This document shows positions 10,065-21,237 of a DNA stretch of 24,652 nucleotides, piece by piece (position 1 is the stretch's first letter; each line of letters starts with the position of its first letter). The DNA lies in assembly GCA_004802705.1 (NCBI GenBank), contig SGPL01000205.1:23882-48533 (forward strand). The letters are read 5' to 3'. The notes under the pieces are model-generated. The model made no database searches, was not told where the DNA came from, and was given only the letters and a program-made list of their open reading frames with translations. Made by a program: the position numbers and the translations under genes. The DNA comes from Bondarzewia mesenterica. Lineage: Eukaryota > Basidiomycota > Agaricomycetes > Russulales > Bondarzewiaceae.

Positions 10065-11183
10065 TCAGCTGTTCTCCTCCTTGTCTTTCCAAAACGCGTG
10101 CTCCCACCAATGGCCTTTCACTCTCACGGGACGGACAAACCTTCCTTCGGCATTAGGCGTCTCCGTTCGCTCCAGCACATACAACTCGTTCACCCCGACA
10201 CGCTGCAGATACGCAGCCATCCGTACGTAGTTCAGTCCGACGGCATGCGGACCGTGACTGTCATCGGAAAGAACAAAGCGGCCGCCGCGCTGCAGGATGA
10301 GCTGGATTCCAGAATAGTGAGATAGAGATGATGTTTGGATGAGCATGAGAGTGACATTGCGAGGGGGTTCAGGTCATGTCAATGTATGCGCACCTCGATC
10401 ACATCTTCACCTGGATACGCTGCCTCCCACCCCTTCCTAAGTGCAGCCGCGTTGACCTCGAACACAGCTCCATATACAACAGCATATTTGATGTTCCGCT
10501 CGAGCTTGAACCAGGCGCGAGGGTAATCTTCAAAACGAAGCGCGGGGGTATACAACCGACAGAGATCGATGTGACCGACAACCTCCGGATGAACTCGCCG
10601 CATCAATTCGAATTGCGCATCGAAGTACATTTCCAAATATCTGCCTGTGCGCTCGTGCTCGACGTCGACGCCATCACTCTCCGTGACAGCGATATCAGAT
10701 AGACACCGCTGGAACGTCTCTGCGTCCAGATCGATGGGCGTGCCATTGACGTGATGCACCGAGCCCACGAGGTATTCTATGCGACCCTCACTGTGCTCGA
10801 GGAGCTCGGAAAGTCGATCGAGGTCGATGAGGGAGACGTATTCCGTCTCGAGACCGACGAGCAAGGTAATCTGAGGAGCATATCGCGCCTTCAAGCGATG
10901 AGCTTCCACGAGGAAGGCGTCAAATTGGGTGGTGAGATCCTCGACAGATAGCTCTGCCTTTGCCTATTGTAATAAAACGTGAAGAGAGGACAAAAGATGG
11001 TATTGTCAGTGGAAGAAAACTCACCTCTTCTGGGTACAAGTCCTGTGCTCGATAGCGTGGAACATGCTCGGTTAGACCATACACCTCGAACTGCTGAGCG
11101 ATTGCCTCGCGCACGACATCCTCCAAGGAACCGCTTGCATGCTTGCAGAACTGGCCAGAGTGTGAGTGATGACTGTAAGGCAT
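10065..11183 (-). CDS. HIS2: Histidinol-phosphatase (PHP family)
   Basis: Removes phosphate from L-histidinol phosphate, the penultimate part of histidine biosynthesis, in the cytosol. Three minus-strand exons (11183-11025, 10963-10394, 10301-10065) give 321 aa, the normal size for fungal HIS2. Metal-binding motifs of the polymerase-and-histidinol-phosphatase fold are in place: HHSHSG at residues 5-10, LTEH ending at H40, GLETE at 90-94, GSVHHVNG at 120-127, GHIDLCR further on, and a C-terminal SDDSHGPH (255-262). The start is fixed by MPYSHHSHSG, since the first motif sits at the very N-terminus in this family. Introns are GTGAGT..ATAG and GTGCGC..CCAG, both in phase 0. The final exon completes the C-terminal metal site and ends in TGA. 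Confidence 0.94.
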
Positions 11184-11984
11184 CGAGTGCTCCTGTGTCC
11201 ACGACCGTCCGTGAGTCGTTGTTGCAGGCTGTTGCCGACTATGTCACATGTGGTCTGTCGCGCGCCGCGCCTCGAGTTGCCACATCGCAGGAGCTCGACG
11301 TCCGACAGCGCCGATGCCGAATGTTTTCGGAAATTTCCGATTTTCGATAGAATTGGACGTGCGCTACGGGGTGATTTTGATTTCTTTGATTTGAATCCAG
11401 CCCGTTTTCAATGTTTTTTTTTGACGTTGTTGAGTGGGTGCGACGAATNCAAGTTGAATTGAAGTTTCGCGCGGCGCCCCACGATGAATTCACCTCTGAA
11501 CAGAATTTTGCTCCCGTACTCTACGCAGTCAACTGCCTTCAGATCGCAGGATGAGGTCCGCTTGAAACTACGTAAAGCTCTGTACAATCGTCAACTCTGG
11601 GTCTGTAGCTTATGTCCATGACATTGCATAAGGTACGTTATATTACATTCATCGCCTCGCGTAAAACTCATCAACACTGTTCGTAATCCAGAGATCTCGC
11701 CAGCGCTTTAGTACCGAGATCTCAATATCCTATGCGGAACTAGGCGACTAGGCGACAGTGCGTGCGTATGGGCGGTGTGGTAGATAGATAGTAGTGTAGC
11801 TACGTCAATGCAAAATGCTGAAAGCGAACGATATCAGAAGAAGGAAAGCAGACGNGAGGCTTTGGCCTGTCGCGCCCATAATGNCGNGAGAACACCCTTT
11901 GNACAGTAACGGAATAGATATCGTANACGCNATATAGAAGCAACCCAGAGGTAGNTCTAGATGAAGGGTATCTCGGGGCTTGCA
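11184..11984. other. Intergenic between HIS2 and the MCT-like carrier
   Basis: The part next to 11183 should be the HIS2 promoter. A + strand T-rich stretch lies at 11375-11425, followed by the gene B relic at 11471-11600. Near 11740-11756 an 8-base unit (CTAGGCGA) is repeated twice in tandem, and a TAGA tetramer run lies near 11785. No gene is seen apart from the relic. Confidence 0.5.
11471..11600 (+). pseudogene. Relic of gene B (end of its third exon plus flank)
   Basis: The stretch aligns with 22081-22205 inside gene B. Translated in the matching frame it agrees at 18 of 22 residues with the end of gene B exon 3, with one extra Asn codon. The flank stays similar beyond it: 11554-11577 is identical to 22171-22194 over 24 bases. 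Twelve bases around the presumed exon 3 donor are missing here, and nothing resembling the rest of gene B is visible on either side. Because intron or trailer sequence is copied too, it came from DNA rather than from a spliced transcript. It is truncated and has no coding capacity of its own. Confidence 0.8.
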
Positions 11985-14069
11985 TCAAACAAACTGGGTC
12001 TTGTTCCTCGAACGAATGTACTGCAGTCGGGAGACGAACATGAACATGAATCCTGCCGACACAGAGACCTGCACCAGCACAGANTGCACGCGAAANAGAA
12101 GGTGAGGACCTGGTTGAAGAGAACAAGGCGAGAGAGAAGGCATGTACGTACGCCGCAGAAGAGGATGGGCTTCCACCAGTCGTAGTTGGGCCCCAAAAGC
12201 GCACCATCGATGGGCGTTCCAACGAGCATCGCGATGCCGACGACGGAGAAGGCAATGCCCATCCGGACTCTGGTCAGTGAAAAATTCATTATTCCAACGA
12301 TCGCCATAAAGGGGGATAAAAAAAAACCAACCCGAGTTCTGACATCGAGCGCGCGAGACAAGCGAGGAGATTCGGGATCAACGAGACGTCTAATTGAACA
12401 CATACGGTGAGGGGGGCATCAGTGGGATCAGACATCGCAGGACCGAAGCAGCGGAGGCGCTCACATGCGCCGGAGGTGAACCCAAAAAGGAGGGACACGA
12501 TGATCACGCCGGCAGATGTTTTGGCGCCGAAAATGGCCCAGAGGAGGAAAGAGGAAGCGGCTATACAGGGTATTAGCATATTATACACCCCGACGATGTC
12601 CGCGAGGAACGTTGGGAGAAGACGGCCTCCAATGCTGCCTGCATTGATGATGGCCACCTGAGACGAAGGGTGAGAAAGGTACTATGCAAAAGAAGAAAGA
12701 TGTGTACGGTATAGAACGACAGTTTTTGACTAATCCCGTGTTCGATGGACCACAACTGCATGTAGAAGACTAGAAAGAGATATTAGGAGAGGGAGAGACC
12801 GGAATGACATTCAGGCAGCCTTACACGGAAAGAACAATCCAATATTCGTCAAGAAAGCCCTTTGATTCCCAGGAGGACGTACGTCAGCATGTGGGGCGAT
12901 AAGCGAGAAGAACTAATGCACACCCAGTCATGGAAGTCATGTACGGCCAATCCGTCAATATCCGCTTCACGTCCTGGCGGGTGATGGTAGGCCTCGCGGA
13001 TTTTGGTGGCAAGCGTGTGCGGACCATGCAATTAGCGATAAAGAGAAGAACTGCGATCATGGCAGCGCCTATGCGCACGCCGTTGGCAAAACCGATGCGT
13101 GAGTGGAAAAAGGCGTTTAGCATGATGGGCATGACAATGCCGCCCGCGGAAGATCCCGTGACGACGATGCCAGTAGCAAGCGCGCGGCGTCGTCGGAAAT
13201 GGTGAGGGACGATGGTAAGGGAAGGAAGGAAGAGCATGCCTTGGGCAATGCCCATACCAAGTGCTTGCGCGAGAAAAACCTGCAAGCAGTTGAGGACTAT
13301 TTTTAGAGCGCCACGGTTTGTGCTAATAAGGTAGGAGGCTTGCCTGGTAGTACTGGTTCTGTTTTACCAGGGAGAGCATGAACATGCAGATGACATACAG
13401 GACAGAGCCTGAGATGCAGAGATGATGGCTGTTTGAAAAGAGGTCAGGACGAAGACGAGTGTAAGTCGGTCTGGAGGACTGTACAAGTAACCCGCATCGA
13501 ATGCTCTGCCAACGAGGACGCCCGGGATGTACTGCATCGCCAACTGGAAACTGCCTATCCAACTAAGGCAAGGACGTCAAAGAGGCAAGGAAGTTGGCAT
13601 TTAGGACAGGTTAGCGCACCTGACATCGGAGGCCGTATAGTTCGTAAGAAACTCCCTTGTGTAATAGTCTAGTTCGCCGAAATTAGGCCGCGGGCCGCGG
13701 ATTCCGGCAGGGCTGCCTCTCACCTTGATAAACGCCGAAAGCGTTGATGTAGCTGAAAACTTGCGGCGTCAAGAATTGAAACGAAGGAAAAGCGACGTGG
13801 TGGCGTTACCCGAATGTGCAGAACTGTATCAGCCACCTGGAGTATGCATTGTGAGATGGAGTTCCCAGAGAAACGACCAAGGAATGCATTGCTCACGCGC
13901 CAGCGATGGTCATCCAGGCATCGAAACCACCATCTGGAGGAAGAATTTCTTGGGGTGCTGAGAGTGTGGAGGAATCTTGAACGGCGACGACATGACCCTC
14001 GCCCTTGTCGTCGATGACGGAGCCAGGGGGTTGAAATGGAGAGGAGAGGATGGTACTGGCGTCCGACAT
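11985..14069 (-). CDS. Monocarboxylate-transporter-like MFS carrier
   Basis: MFS carrier of the fungal monocarboxylate porter group (MCH type), which also includes riboflavin and other carriers; the substrate cannot be read from sequence. Thirteen minus-strand exons: 14069-13897, 13836-13810, 13752-13724, 13668-13620, 13562-13485, 13428-13344, 13279-12924, 12859-12825, 12769-12708, 12657-12465, 12389-12332, 12269-12152, 12068-11985, total 448 aa. Marks: a variable 43-residue cytosolic N-terminus, then PPDGGFDAWMTIAGAW at the start of helix 1 (the family DGG[WF]xAW signature), the RRRRALATG loop after helix 4, a central cytosolic loop, and MLVGTPIDGALLG before the last helices. Exon 6 ends in a GC donor (CAG|GCAAGC). 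Three exons are under 36 bases. Ambiguous bases lie only in the last intron and downstream. The start is the ATG giving a normal-length N-terminus. Confidence 0.92.
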
Positions 14070-14871
14070 GAGCGTTGTGGAAGGGGGGGTGATGGGAGGG
14101 AAAGAACGGAGGGGATAAATAAAAGAGGGCTGACAGGCCGAAGGAAGAGGGGGAGAGTGAGGATGAGGAATGAAGATGCCGTACACGTAAAGCTGAAAAG
14201 GTGTCGTTCAGACGCTCCTGGCCGGATTGATCGGCGCGTTGTGGACCCTCGTGGATCCATCGGCACGCTTTCGTCCCGTCAGCATGATGGATGGACGACG
14301 AAGTCAATGCCCCAGCCTTTTCGAAGGACTTGAGCACGGTGGTTGCAAAAACGAGCCCTGTACAAGACGCCGAGAGATGGTATACCTCTGAACGGGGACG
14401 CAAGTCAGTCGGCTTGAGCGCGGGCACAGGCTGGCCGTAGAACGGCGGTCGTTGGAATGAGAAGGACCTTGAACCTGTTGCTTGATGCAACCTTATTCCC
14501 TTTTGTAGACGCCCGGGCTTCTCCCGGCATTTCACCTCATTTCCGTGGTTTCTCAGTCCTCTTTGACTTTTTCTACCACTTGCAATCGCTCCAACGCAAG
14601 ACAATCTGTACACGTAACATCTGAAAATTTCTATCATACCAGCATCGACACGTTTCCGTCCCCTTCTCTTAACGGTGTGTCCCTGTCTAACATGTGAGAA
14701 CGTGCGAAATGTCGCCGGGTCGGATCTCAGATCCATTCTTTGCCTTTTTGTTCGCCGGACTCAGCCACAAAATTTGAATCTCGCGAAAATTCGCCGGCCT
14801 TCAAATTCAAAGCTTCAGCTCAGATGCTAAGCTTGTCGCCTCTGCATCAATCCAGTTCTACCACCTTGATA
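14070..14871. other. Promoter side of the MCT-like carrier, no gene
   Basis: A purine-rich + strand run (pyrimidine-rich on the coding strand) at 14075-14165 lies directly upstream of the carrier ATG and is likely its leader and core promoter. A minus-strand frame open across 14736-13720 covers this region and the first exons of the carrier, but it is a shadow: it reads through several of the carrier's introns out of frame. Nothing else is supported. Confidence 0.5.
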
Positions 14872-15276
14872 TCAAGTCCGCCATTGCCGTTCGTTCTCAG
14901 ATCTCAGCATGGATGTTCGACCCAGTTTCGCTCCAACAATTGAAATCAGAACAGAGAATGGTGTGCCCGCCGGCCTCTCTTTCCCTCCTGCTCTGTAGAG
15001 TATTACGGCTTTCGTCATTTCCAAAAAAGCACTAGCTCCATTCCAAGGCCCTTCGTCTAATGACCGGCTTGCTTTCGCCTGTCCCAACAAATTAAACAAC
15101 TCGGAGGCGGCTTCAATATAAGCTCGCAGCCTCGCGTCCTTAGACTTCCGGTTATATCGTCCATGTTCATCACAAGGGCCGGAGATATTACAATCACCAA
15201 CATACACGGATCGTGAGCGTGTCTCATAGTGCACCATCCTTGTACAGGCCATAGCTCTCTCCATCGGCTCTCGCAC
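14872..15276 (-). CDS. Doubtful 134-residue ORF, unknown
   Basis: A single minus-strand frame of 134 codons, Arg-rich at the start and helix-prone in the middle (a stretch near residues 50-75 rich in Ala, Leu and Glu). It lies just beyond the stop of ETF:ubiquinone oxidoreductase, and a TTTGCAG acceptor-like sequence precedes it at about 15300. It may therefore be an untranslated 3' exon of that gene, a separate small gene lacking its first exon, or chance. No family is recognised and no start context favours one ATG. Confidence 0.25.
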   Translation of the reverse strand: MREPMERAMACTRMVHYETRSRSVYVGDCNISGPCDEHGRYNRKSKDARLRAYIEAASELFNLLGQAKASRSLDEGPWNGASAFLEMTKAVILYRAGGKERPAGTPFSVLISIVGAKLGRTSMLRSENERQWRT

Positions 15277-15337
15277 CGTTCACGTAACCGCTGCAAACAA
15301 AATCAGAAATCGGATATCTCAAAGTTAAACCAACATG

Positions 15338-17409
15338 TCACGCACTGTACTTGGGGCCTCCTCCACCCTCTGGCACGGTCCACTGGATATCTTGAGTGGG
15401 AACCTTGACATCGCACAACTTACAATGGATGCAATTCTAGAACAATCACGTCAATCAATCGTGAATGTGACACGGACAAGCGTGAAACATACCTGTGCGT
15501 TGATGACAAGTTTCTTCCCACCATAACCTTCGACGCCCGCAGTGCCATCCTCATCCTCAACATACTCATAGACCTGAGCTGGACATGCCCGGCCCAGCAA
15601 CCCAGCATACTCGCCCACGTTCACCTTCACATGCTCCCCTCTTCCCTCTGAACTCTCCACCCCACCCTCCTTCCGCACGCGGAGATGCGCCGGCTGGTCC
15701 TCTGCGTGGTTCGTGCCCGTCAGCGCAAGAGCCGTCAACAAATCCGTCGAAAGTGGTGGTTGAGGTGGGGGATACTCGATAGGCTTGCATTCCGCCGCTC
15801 GACGCGTATGCGCAGCGTCCGTCATCCGCGACGTATTGCGGAACGTCCAAGGCGTGCGGCCTTTGAGCAGCAACGTATCTATGCCGGAGTAAACAACGCC
15901 ACCAAAGATACCCAGCGACGTGCTGAACGAGGGGCGCACGTTGCGGACCTCATGCAGATCTTCATATACCCAACTCTTCTTGAACGCAGTCTCGTAGGCG
16001 CTCATGTCCGACGGGGCTTCGCTGTTCTCAGAAGCAGCGACAGCATCGTAGGCTGCCTCAGCCGCCAGCATGCCGGTTTTCATCGCATTATGCGTCCCCT
16101 TGATTTTGGCGACGTTCACGAATCCAGCCGAGCACCCGATAAGCGCGCCACCAGGGAAGTGCAATTTGGGAATCGACTGCAAGCCGCCCTCGTTCAGCAC
16201 GCGTCCCCCGTAAGCCAGTCGCGAGGAGTCGCCAGACAGCAGCTTCGCGAAGTAAGGGTGGTGTTTCATGCGCTACTGAGGGCGTGAGTTTTTTTGTTTT
16301 GTTATTGTGAGACGTCCTGTGGCATACCTGCAGCTCCCTGAAGGGACTAAGATACGGATTTGGGTAGTCGAGGCCAATAACAAGTCCAAGACTGACAAGG
16401 CCGTCAGCCATGTGATACACCCACCCACCTCCGTACGTTTGCCAATCCATTGGCCAACCCATCGTGTGCACGACCTCACCTGGACGGTACTGACTTGGAT
16501 CGACCCGCCAAACCTCTTTCACTCCCATCCCATACGTCTGTGGATCAGAGTTCTTCTGGAGATCAAAATTTCGCACCGCCTGCTTCGTCAAGGACCCTCG
16601 CGCGCCCTCGGCGAGCAGCGTCACCTTGGCGCGAAACTCCATGCCAGGTTCGAACGAGTCCTTCGGTTGACCACGACGGTCGAGTCCCACGTCATTCGTG
16701 CACACGCCGAGAATGCCTTGCTTGTCCTCAGTGTAGACAAGAGATGCGCCGGCAAAACCGGGATATATCTCGACGCCGAGTTCTTCGGCAATTCCGCCAA
16801 GCCAGGCGGTGAATTGAGAGAGCGAGAGAATGTAATTACCCTTGTTGGACATCTGAGGAGGGTGCGGAATCGGGAAGGACATGCTCGAGGTCAGCCAGCG
16901 CATGCTAGAAGAGGTGGCCGGTCGGGTGAGTGGATGGGATGGTCTAGAAGACCAGTCCGGGATGAGCTCGTTCAGCGCACGAGGTTCGATTACAGCTCCG
17001 GAAAGGATGTGCGAACCTGCGCGGAAGACGTCAGATATGAGGATGTCCTTGTTTTATTTTTCTGGCAAAAGGGAGAAGGGGTGCGCACTCTGAGCGGGTC
17101 GGAAACGCGCCTCCAGTGCATCTGGGTAACGTTGCGAGCAGACAATTGTAAACCAGACTCACCAATTTCACCGCCCTTCTCCAAAACGACAACACGTATT
17201 TCTCTTCCCTTTTCTTGCTCTAGTTGTTTCAGGCGAATAGCGGCACTCAGACCGGCAGGTCCACCACCGACAATGCAGACATCGACGTCATCCGAGACGC
17301 GCTCAACGGTCTCTGGATTGAACGACTCGTCTCGGAGGCGTGCAGAGTTTCTAAAGGCGCGTGCAGAGGGGCGAAAGGAGAGTCTTGGAGGGCGCACCGA
17401 GCGTAACAT
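15338..17409 (-). CDS. Electron transfer flavoprotein:ubiquinone oxidoreductase
   Basis: Passes electrons from the soluble electron transfer flavoprotein (fed by fatty-acid and amino-acid dehydrogenases) to ubiquinone at the mitochondrial inner membrane; the human counterpart is ETFDH. Four minus-strand exons (17409-17163, 17016-16328, 16272-15493, 15436-15338) give 604 aa, close to the usual 600-620. An Arg/Ser-rich N-terminus without acidic residues for 25 positions fits a matrix-targeting presequence. The FAD dinucleotide motif [11 protein letters not shown] is at 47-57. [31 protein letters not shown], the YGGGWVYHM block and [17 protein letters not shown] are typical of the family. The C-terminal 4Fe-4S cluster ligands are C542, C574, C577 and C580, and the protein ends in the family's PEGGGGPKY tail. 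The loop between the first and second cluster Cys is somewhat longer than in the human protein. Confidence 0.96.
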
Positions 17410-17584
17410 GGGGGAAATGAAAGAAAAGGCGGCTGGCGAATCAACGATACCGAATTCAAGTGCATTTTTGGGAGGAAATCACGTGAAGCGGGGTAGGCGA
17501 GAATGCGGCGAGCCGAACCAATTCAACCAAATGCCCGGCGCTTGCCGCGTGTGCCGCAACCTCCTCTCCAGTTCCACTTCCACC
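17410..17584. promoter_or_regulatory. Short divergent promoter
   Basis: Only 175 bases separate the start codons of ETF:ubiquinone oxidoreductase (minus) and the PQ-loop gene (plus), so both core promoters must sit here. No TATA box is obvious. A CCAATTCAACCAA-like stretch at about 17518-17530 contains a CCAAT element in its first bases. Confidence 0.55.
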
Positions 17585-19089
17585 ATGTCTGGGACATGTC
17601 AACCAGTCGGTTTTCCCGATTTTTCTTCCCGTATTCGTGTATATCTCATGTTTTTCTTCAGGCTCATGACTGGTTCTCCGACCTGCTCTCCGGAGGCATT
17701 ATCGTTGGCCTCTTCATCTCGTATGCCCCGCAGGTCTGCAGAATTTAGTCTATTGCAGGTTGAATGAGTTTCAATGACGTGAATCATATCTTTCCAGCAC
17801 CTCCGAATCATCAACAAAGGGTCTTCAGAGGGTTTCAGTCCATGGTTCCTGCTGCTTGGGAGCACGTCTGGGGCGTCGGGAATGTTCAACATGTAAGTCT
17901 CAGAGTGCGCTCTTTGAGGATGTCTTTATTGCTGACCCTTTCAAAGGATCGTAATGCAGTGGGGCGTTTTGAAGTGCTGCAGAGTCTATGTCAGTCTAGT
18001 CCCTTCCCTTCTGTTTGACTCTCCGCTCAAGCTACATTGACTCCGTAGAGTTTTGGGAACTGTCTTGAAACCATTGCGGGTGTCCTTCAGGTCATCGTTC
18101 AATGGTTCTTATTCACTGTGATGTCCGTCCGCCGCACGCCCGCTCCTCGTGGAATCGCTCACAAATGTTACGTCTAGTCTGGCTCTGTATATGATCTACT
18201 ATCCCTCGCACCTCAAGTATGTCACGGTAGCAGCCGACACGCACGATACACGCCCCTCAAGCTCTCTCAAGAAGAACATCAAGACCCACAATTGGTGGCT
18301 CTCGATCGTGTTATCATGGGTGGTGTTCATTCATATGTCCGTCTCATTGGTCCGCTTGCGACTGTCTGTCTAAGAATGGCTTCATTTTAGCGTTCTCATC
18401 ACATTCATCACATTCCTCCTGGTCTCGACTTCCCCTTCTGATCCTTCTGGTACTATTCGTTCGGAACAGCTTTCCCATTGGGCGACGTTCCTTGGTCTCG
18501 CCTCCGCCGCGCTTGCTGCACTTCAGTACGCGCCGCAGCTTGTACACACATATCGCCACAAGCTCGTGGGCGCTCTGAGCATTCCTATGATGTTGATTCA
18601 GACCCCCGGAGGATTCATAATAGTGCTTAGCATTGCGCTCCAGTGCGTTTTTCTACCCTGTCATTTTGTTCTTTCGCATATTCATCAACTTTTGCGCCTG
18701 CTTTGTAGACCCGGTACCAATTGGACTAGTACGTTGAACATCTCACAAGAATCGACAACTTGCTGACGTCAATTCTTCCTTTAGGCTGGCTTCAATTCCT
18801 CGTGGCGGCCATCATGCAAGCCGTTCTGCTCGGCATGTGCATCACATGGAAATACCGACAGCATGCTCTCGGCATCGACGACTTTGGCCATCCACTCCTC
18901 TCATCTGCGTCTATCGCGTATCGAACGGACGATGAGGACGTTCCAGTGGAGGAAGCCATCCAGGCTGCTTTCGCGGAGGATATAGTCATAGGTGAGGGTG
19001 AGAGTGAGAGGAGCAGTGAACAAACACCGTTACTCGGCAAAGCGGCTTCTGAAGGAACAAAGAAACGGTGGTGGCCGCGGTGGGTCTGA
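17585..19089 (+). CDS. PQ-loop repeat membrane protein (vacuolar/lysosomal type)
   Basis: Seven-helix transporter-like protein with two PQ-loops. Relatives of this kind include cystinosin and yeast vacuolar cationic amino-acid exporters; the substrate here is unknown. Nine exons: 17585-17605, 17662-17733, 17798-17892, 17947-17989, 18049-18122, 18178-18336, 18391-18642, 18709-18728, 18785-19089, total 346 aa. The first PQ motif is SYAPQ (P30-Q31) followed by HLRIINKGSSEGFSPWFLLLG; the second is QYAPQ (P203-Q204) followed by a second PxxL-type helix. The C-terminal tail is acidic and has EQTPLLG, a dileucine-type signal that would suit vacuolar sorting. Two introns begin with GTCCGT rather than GTRAGT, and the first begins GTCGGT. 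The start gives a short N-terminus before helix 1, as in relatives. Exon 8 has 20 bases. Confidence 0.9.
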
Positions 19090-19571
19090 CGAAGTCCGAC
19101 GTTTCAGTGTATATACAGTCTTAACGATCTATCTCACGACTCTTTCTCTCTTTCTTCCAATATTAATTCTTCTCTCTATCGGGACTCGCGTTCGTGGCTA
19201 TCATTCATAGATCGTGTCTTTACTGTACAGAGAGAGACCTGCATTGCATCCGTGATTTGAACCAGTCTTCAGATTCAATTGTCAGTTACCGTTATCTGCT
19301 TCGCTGTGAGTATGAGGCTATATGAGGGGTATATACGTAGTCATTATGTTGTTAGCCTCACCCAGGCCCCCCCCCTCGCTTTCCGACAGAGCTTGCCTTC
19401 TCCAGCTGTCTATGCTCTAGCATCTCTGTTCTCACATAGATGGGTATTACGGAGGATAGAACAAAAAAATACTTACATCACCTGGACAATTTGAAGGAAT
19501 ATGCAGTTACGGTACGTACCTTATCTAGGTACACTAAATCTATACTATTTCCCCGTGGATGCGAACCGGCC
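19090..19571. other. Tail-to-tail intergenic region
   Basis: Holds the 3' ends of the PQ-loop gene and of gene A1. It contains a run of nine C at about 19367-19375 and AT-rich stretches that could carry poly(A) signals. No coding frame is supported. Confidence 0.5.
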
Positions 19572-21237
19572 CTAACAGCCTGAAAGACTGACCGAATCCA
19601 ACCACTGCAAAATCATGGAATGCACCTCCTCTGCACGTTGTCGGTCGAGTTCAATTCTTTCTTCACGGTCGTCCTCTAGCCCAAGCATGTTCAATGGGAC
19701 GTCATCGAAGTCAAATGAGTCTCCATCTCCGGAGCGGGTGGATGAAGTCGTCCTTGATGGGGCAACTGAATTACTCTCGGCCAGCGCTTCAGCAGTCAGG
19801 ACAGGCCAAGTAACGCCCTCCCAAAGTGCAGCCATCATAAACGCGTGCTTTTGCAAAGAAAACAAGGCTAACGCGGCCCTGAAGTTGCTAAGGATTGGCG
19901 GTTCCATATTCGTGGAGACGAGTTCAGAGCGCGCAACACCGGCTAAAGGTATGCGGTCGACAACGCACGAGAGATAGGAAAAGCGGGGTGAAATGGAGTT
20001 AGAAGCAACCGGCCGTTTCGTCTGAGAAAGTGGGAGAGCTGGTAAGAACGGGACGTGAGCTATGATTGTCAGATATTCCGCGTCGTAGAGTATTCCGAAT
20101 TGCATAAACCACGCGGGTAAACAATCATAAGGAGGGAGGGAGGGCGATCCAGGCCAGCGAGTGACATGTTTGCATCTCAGATGCCAATTCAGAATATGTG
20201 TCATCAGGTTTGGTTGAGTGAGCTGCGATAAATCGCGTAGCTTTCGGGATAGACAGTCAAAGGACGATGCTGGTTGAGAGATGGAAACTGGAAAGGGCGG
20301 CCAAGGCGCTGGGCCTTTCATGCCTAATAGGAGGGCAGGATGCAGGATGCTTGCCTTCATATCCCTACATTTTGGCGGATAAGATGCTATGGGATTGAGT
20401 AGAAGCGCAAAGTCCCCAGAGGAAGGCCCTAAGAGTCCTTGAAGTGGCGCTGGGAATGTCGATTTAAAATTGCTGGCAAGAATGAGTAGCGGAAGGACCA
20501 TCAGAGATTAAGGCACGACAAACCTCTTCAATAAGCATCCTGGAGTCGACATGAATACACCAGCGATGGCAGATCGGGCACTATCTTCGCCTCCTGGGTA
20601 TGTGGCCATCTCAAAGAAGAAAGATATTGAACGCAGGGGATTGGTGAGAAAAGCTTCTTCCGGGGCAAAAGGTTCCCTGATTCGAAGATGTTTAGGTTGG
20701 TGAAGTAAGAAGTCAGGCTCGAACGAGGTGGGATTGTCATGACGAGCAATGACTTGACTGCGGGTGAGAAAAGTGATGTGTTGATCAAGGCTAGCGATCC
20801 ACACCGACAGAGCAGACGAATGCAACCAATCATGTATGTTTGAAGATGTCGGCTGCCCTCTTGGCTGATGAATCGCAGGGTGAGATATAATCTATATTTG
20901 CATGATGTCGAATTTACCCACCAGCCATTCGAGCGGTATGCTGAGCGACCCTGTGTTAGCCCAACCGGCCTTGAAATTACGAAGATATGCGACTTGTGCC
21001 GTGCATGCCGTAGCGATGCTTGAATCTAGGCTTGCAATATCTTCACTGAAATGCCAGTCTCTTTAAGAGGCCAGTTTATCTCAGCGACTGTTGAAGGTAA
21101 GGATACAAGGTGCACCATACTTACACCTCCGTGGACGCGTCATCGCCATCTGAAGCCACACCACTACCGTGACACAGATCTGCCAATAAGTTTGCGAACG
21201 TGATGTCCTCGTCCATTACGGTGGGTTGGAAGGCCAT
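19572..21237 (-). CDS. Gene A1, unknown family, duplicated
   Basis: Four minus-strand exons (21237-21125, 21045-20922, 20864-20524, 20472-19572) join without stops into 492 aa. I recognise no domain. The model is supported by A2 further right, which keeps all three intron positions, phases and splice sites. Over residues 94-139, 35 of 46 residues are identical to A2. Conserved blocks are an acidic N-terminus, ARHDNPxSFEPDFL, LLGPSSGDFALLL, LTQPNL then HILNWHLRC, a WFMQFGILYDAE block, and near the C-terminus an acidic SFDFDDVPL motif followed by charged helix and LQWLDSV. There is no signal peptide or convincing membrane span, so a soluble intracellular protein is likely. Gene B starts 194 bases away on the other strand. 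A role in regulation or recognition is only a guess. Confidence 0.75.

Noticed and set aside
11740..11800. Microsatellite or short tandem repeat locus
   Set aside because: Only two copies of an 8-base unit and a few TAGA units; too short to count as a repeat array.
13720..14736. 338-codon open frame on the minus strand
   Set aside because: It overlaps the first exons of the MCT-like carrier in another frame, runs through its introns, and has the Arg/Ser/His-rich make-up of a shadow frame. The spliced carrier model explains the conserved residues.
15685..16287. 200-codon plus-strand open frame
   Set aside because: Antisense to the large third exon of ETF:ubiquinone oxidoreductase; Arg-rich composition typical of a mirrored frame.
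16307..17767. 486-codon open frame on the plus strand
   Set aside because: It is antisense to exons 1-2 of ETF:ubiquinone oxidoreductase and reads into the PQ-loop gene in the wrong frame; a by-product of high GC content at third positions.
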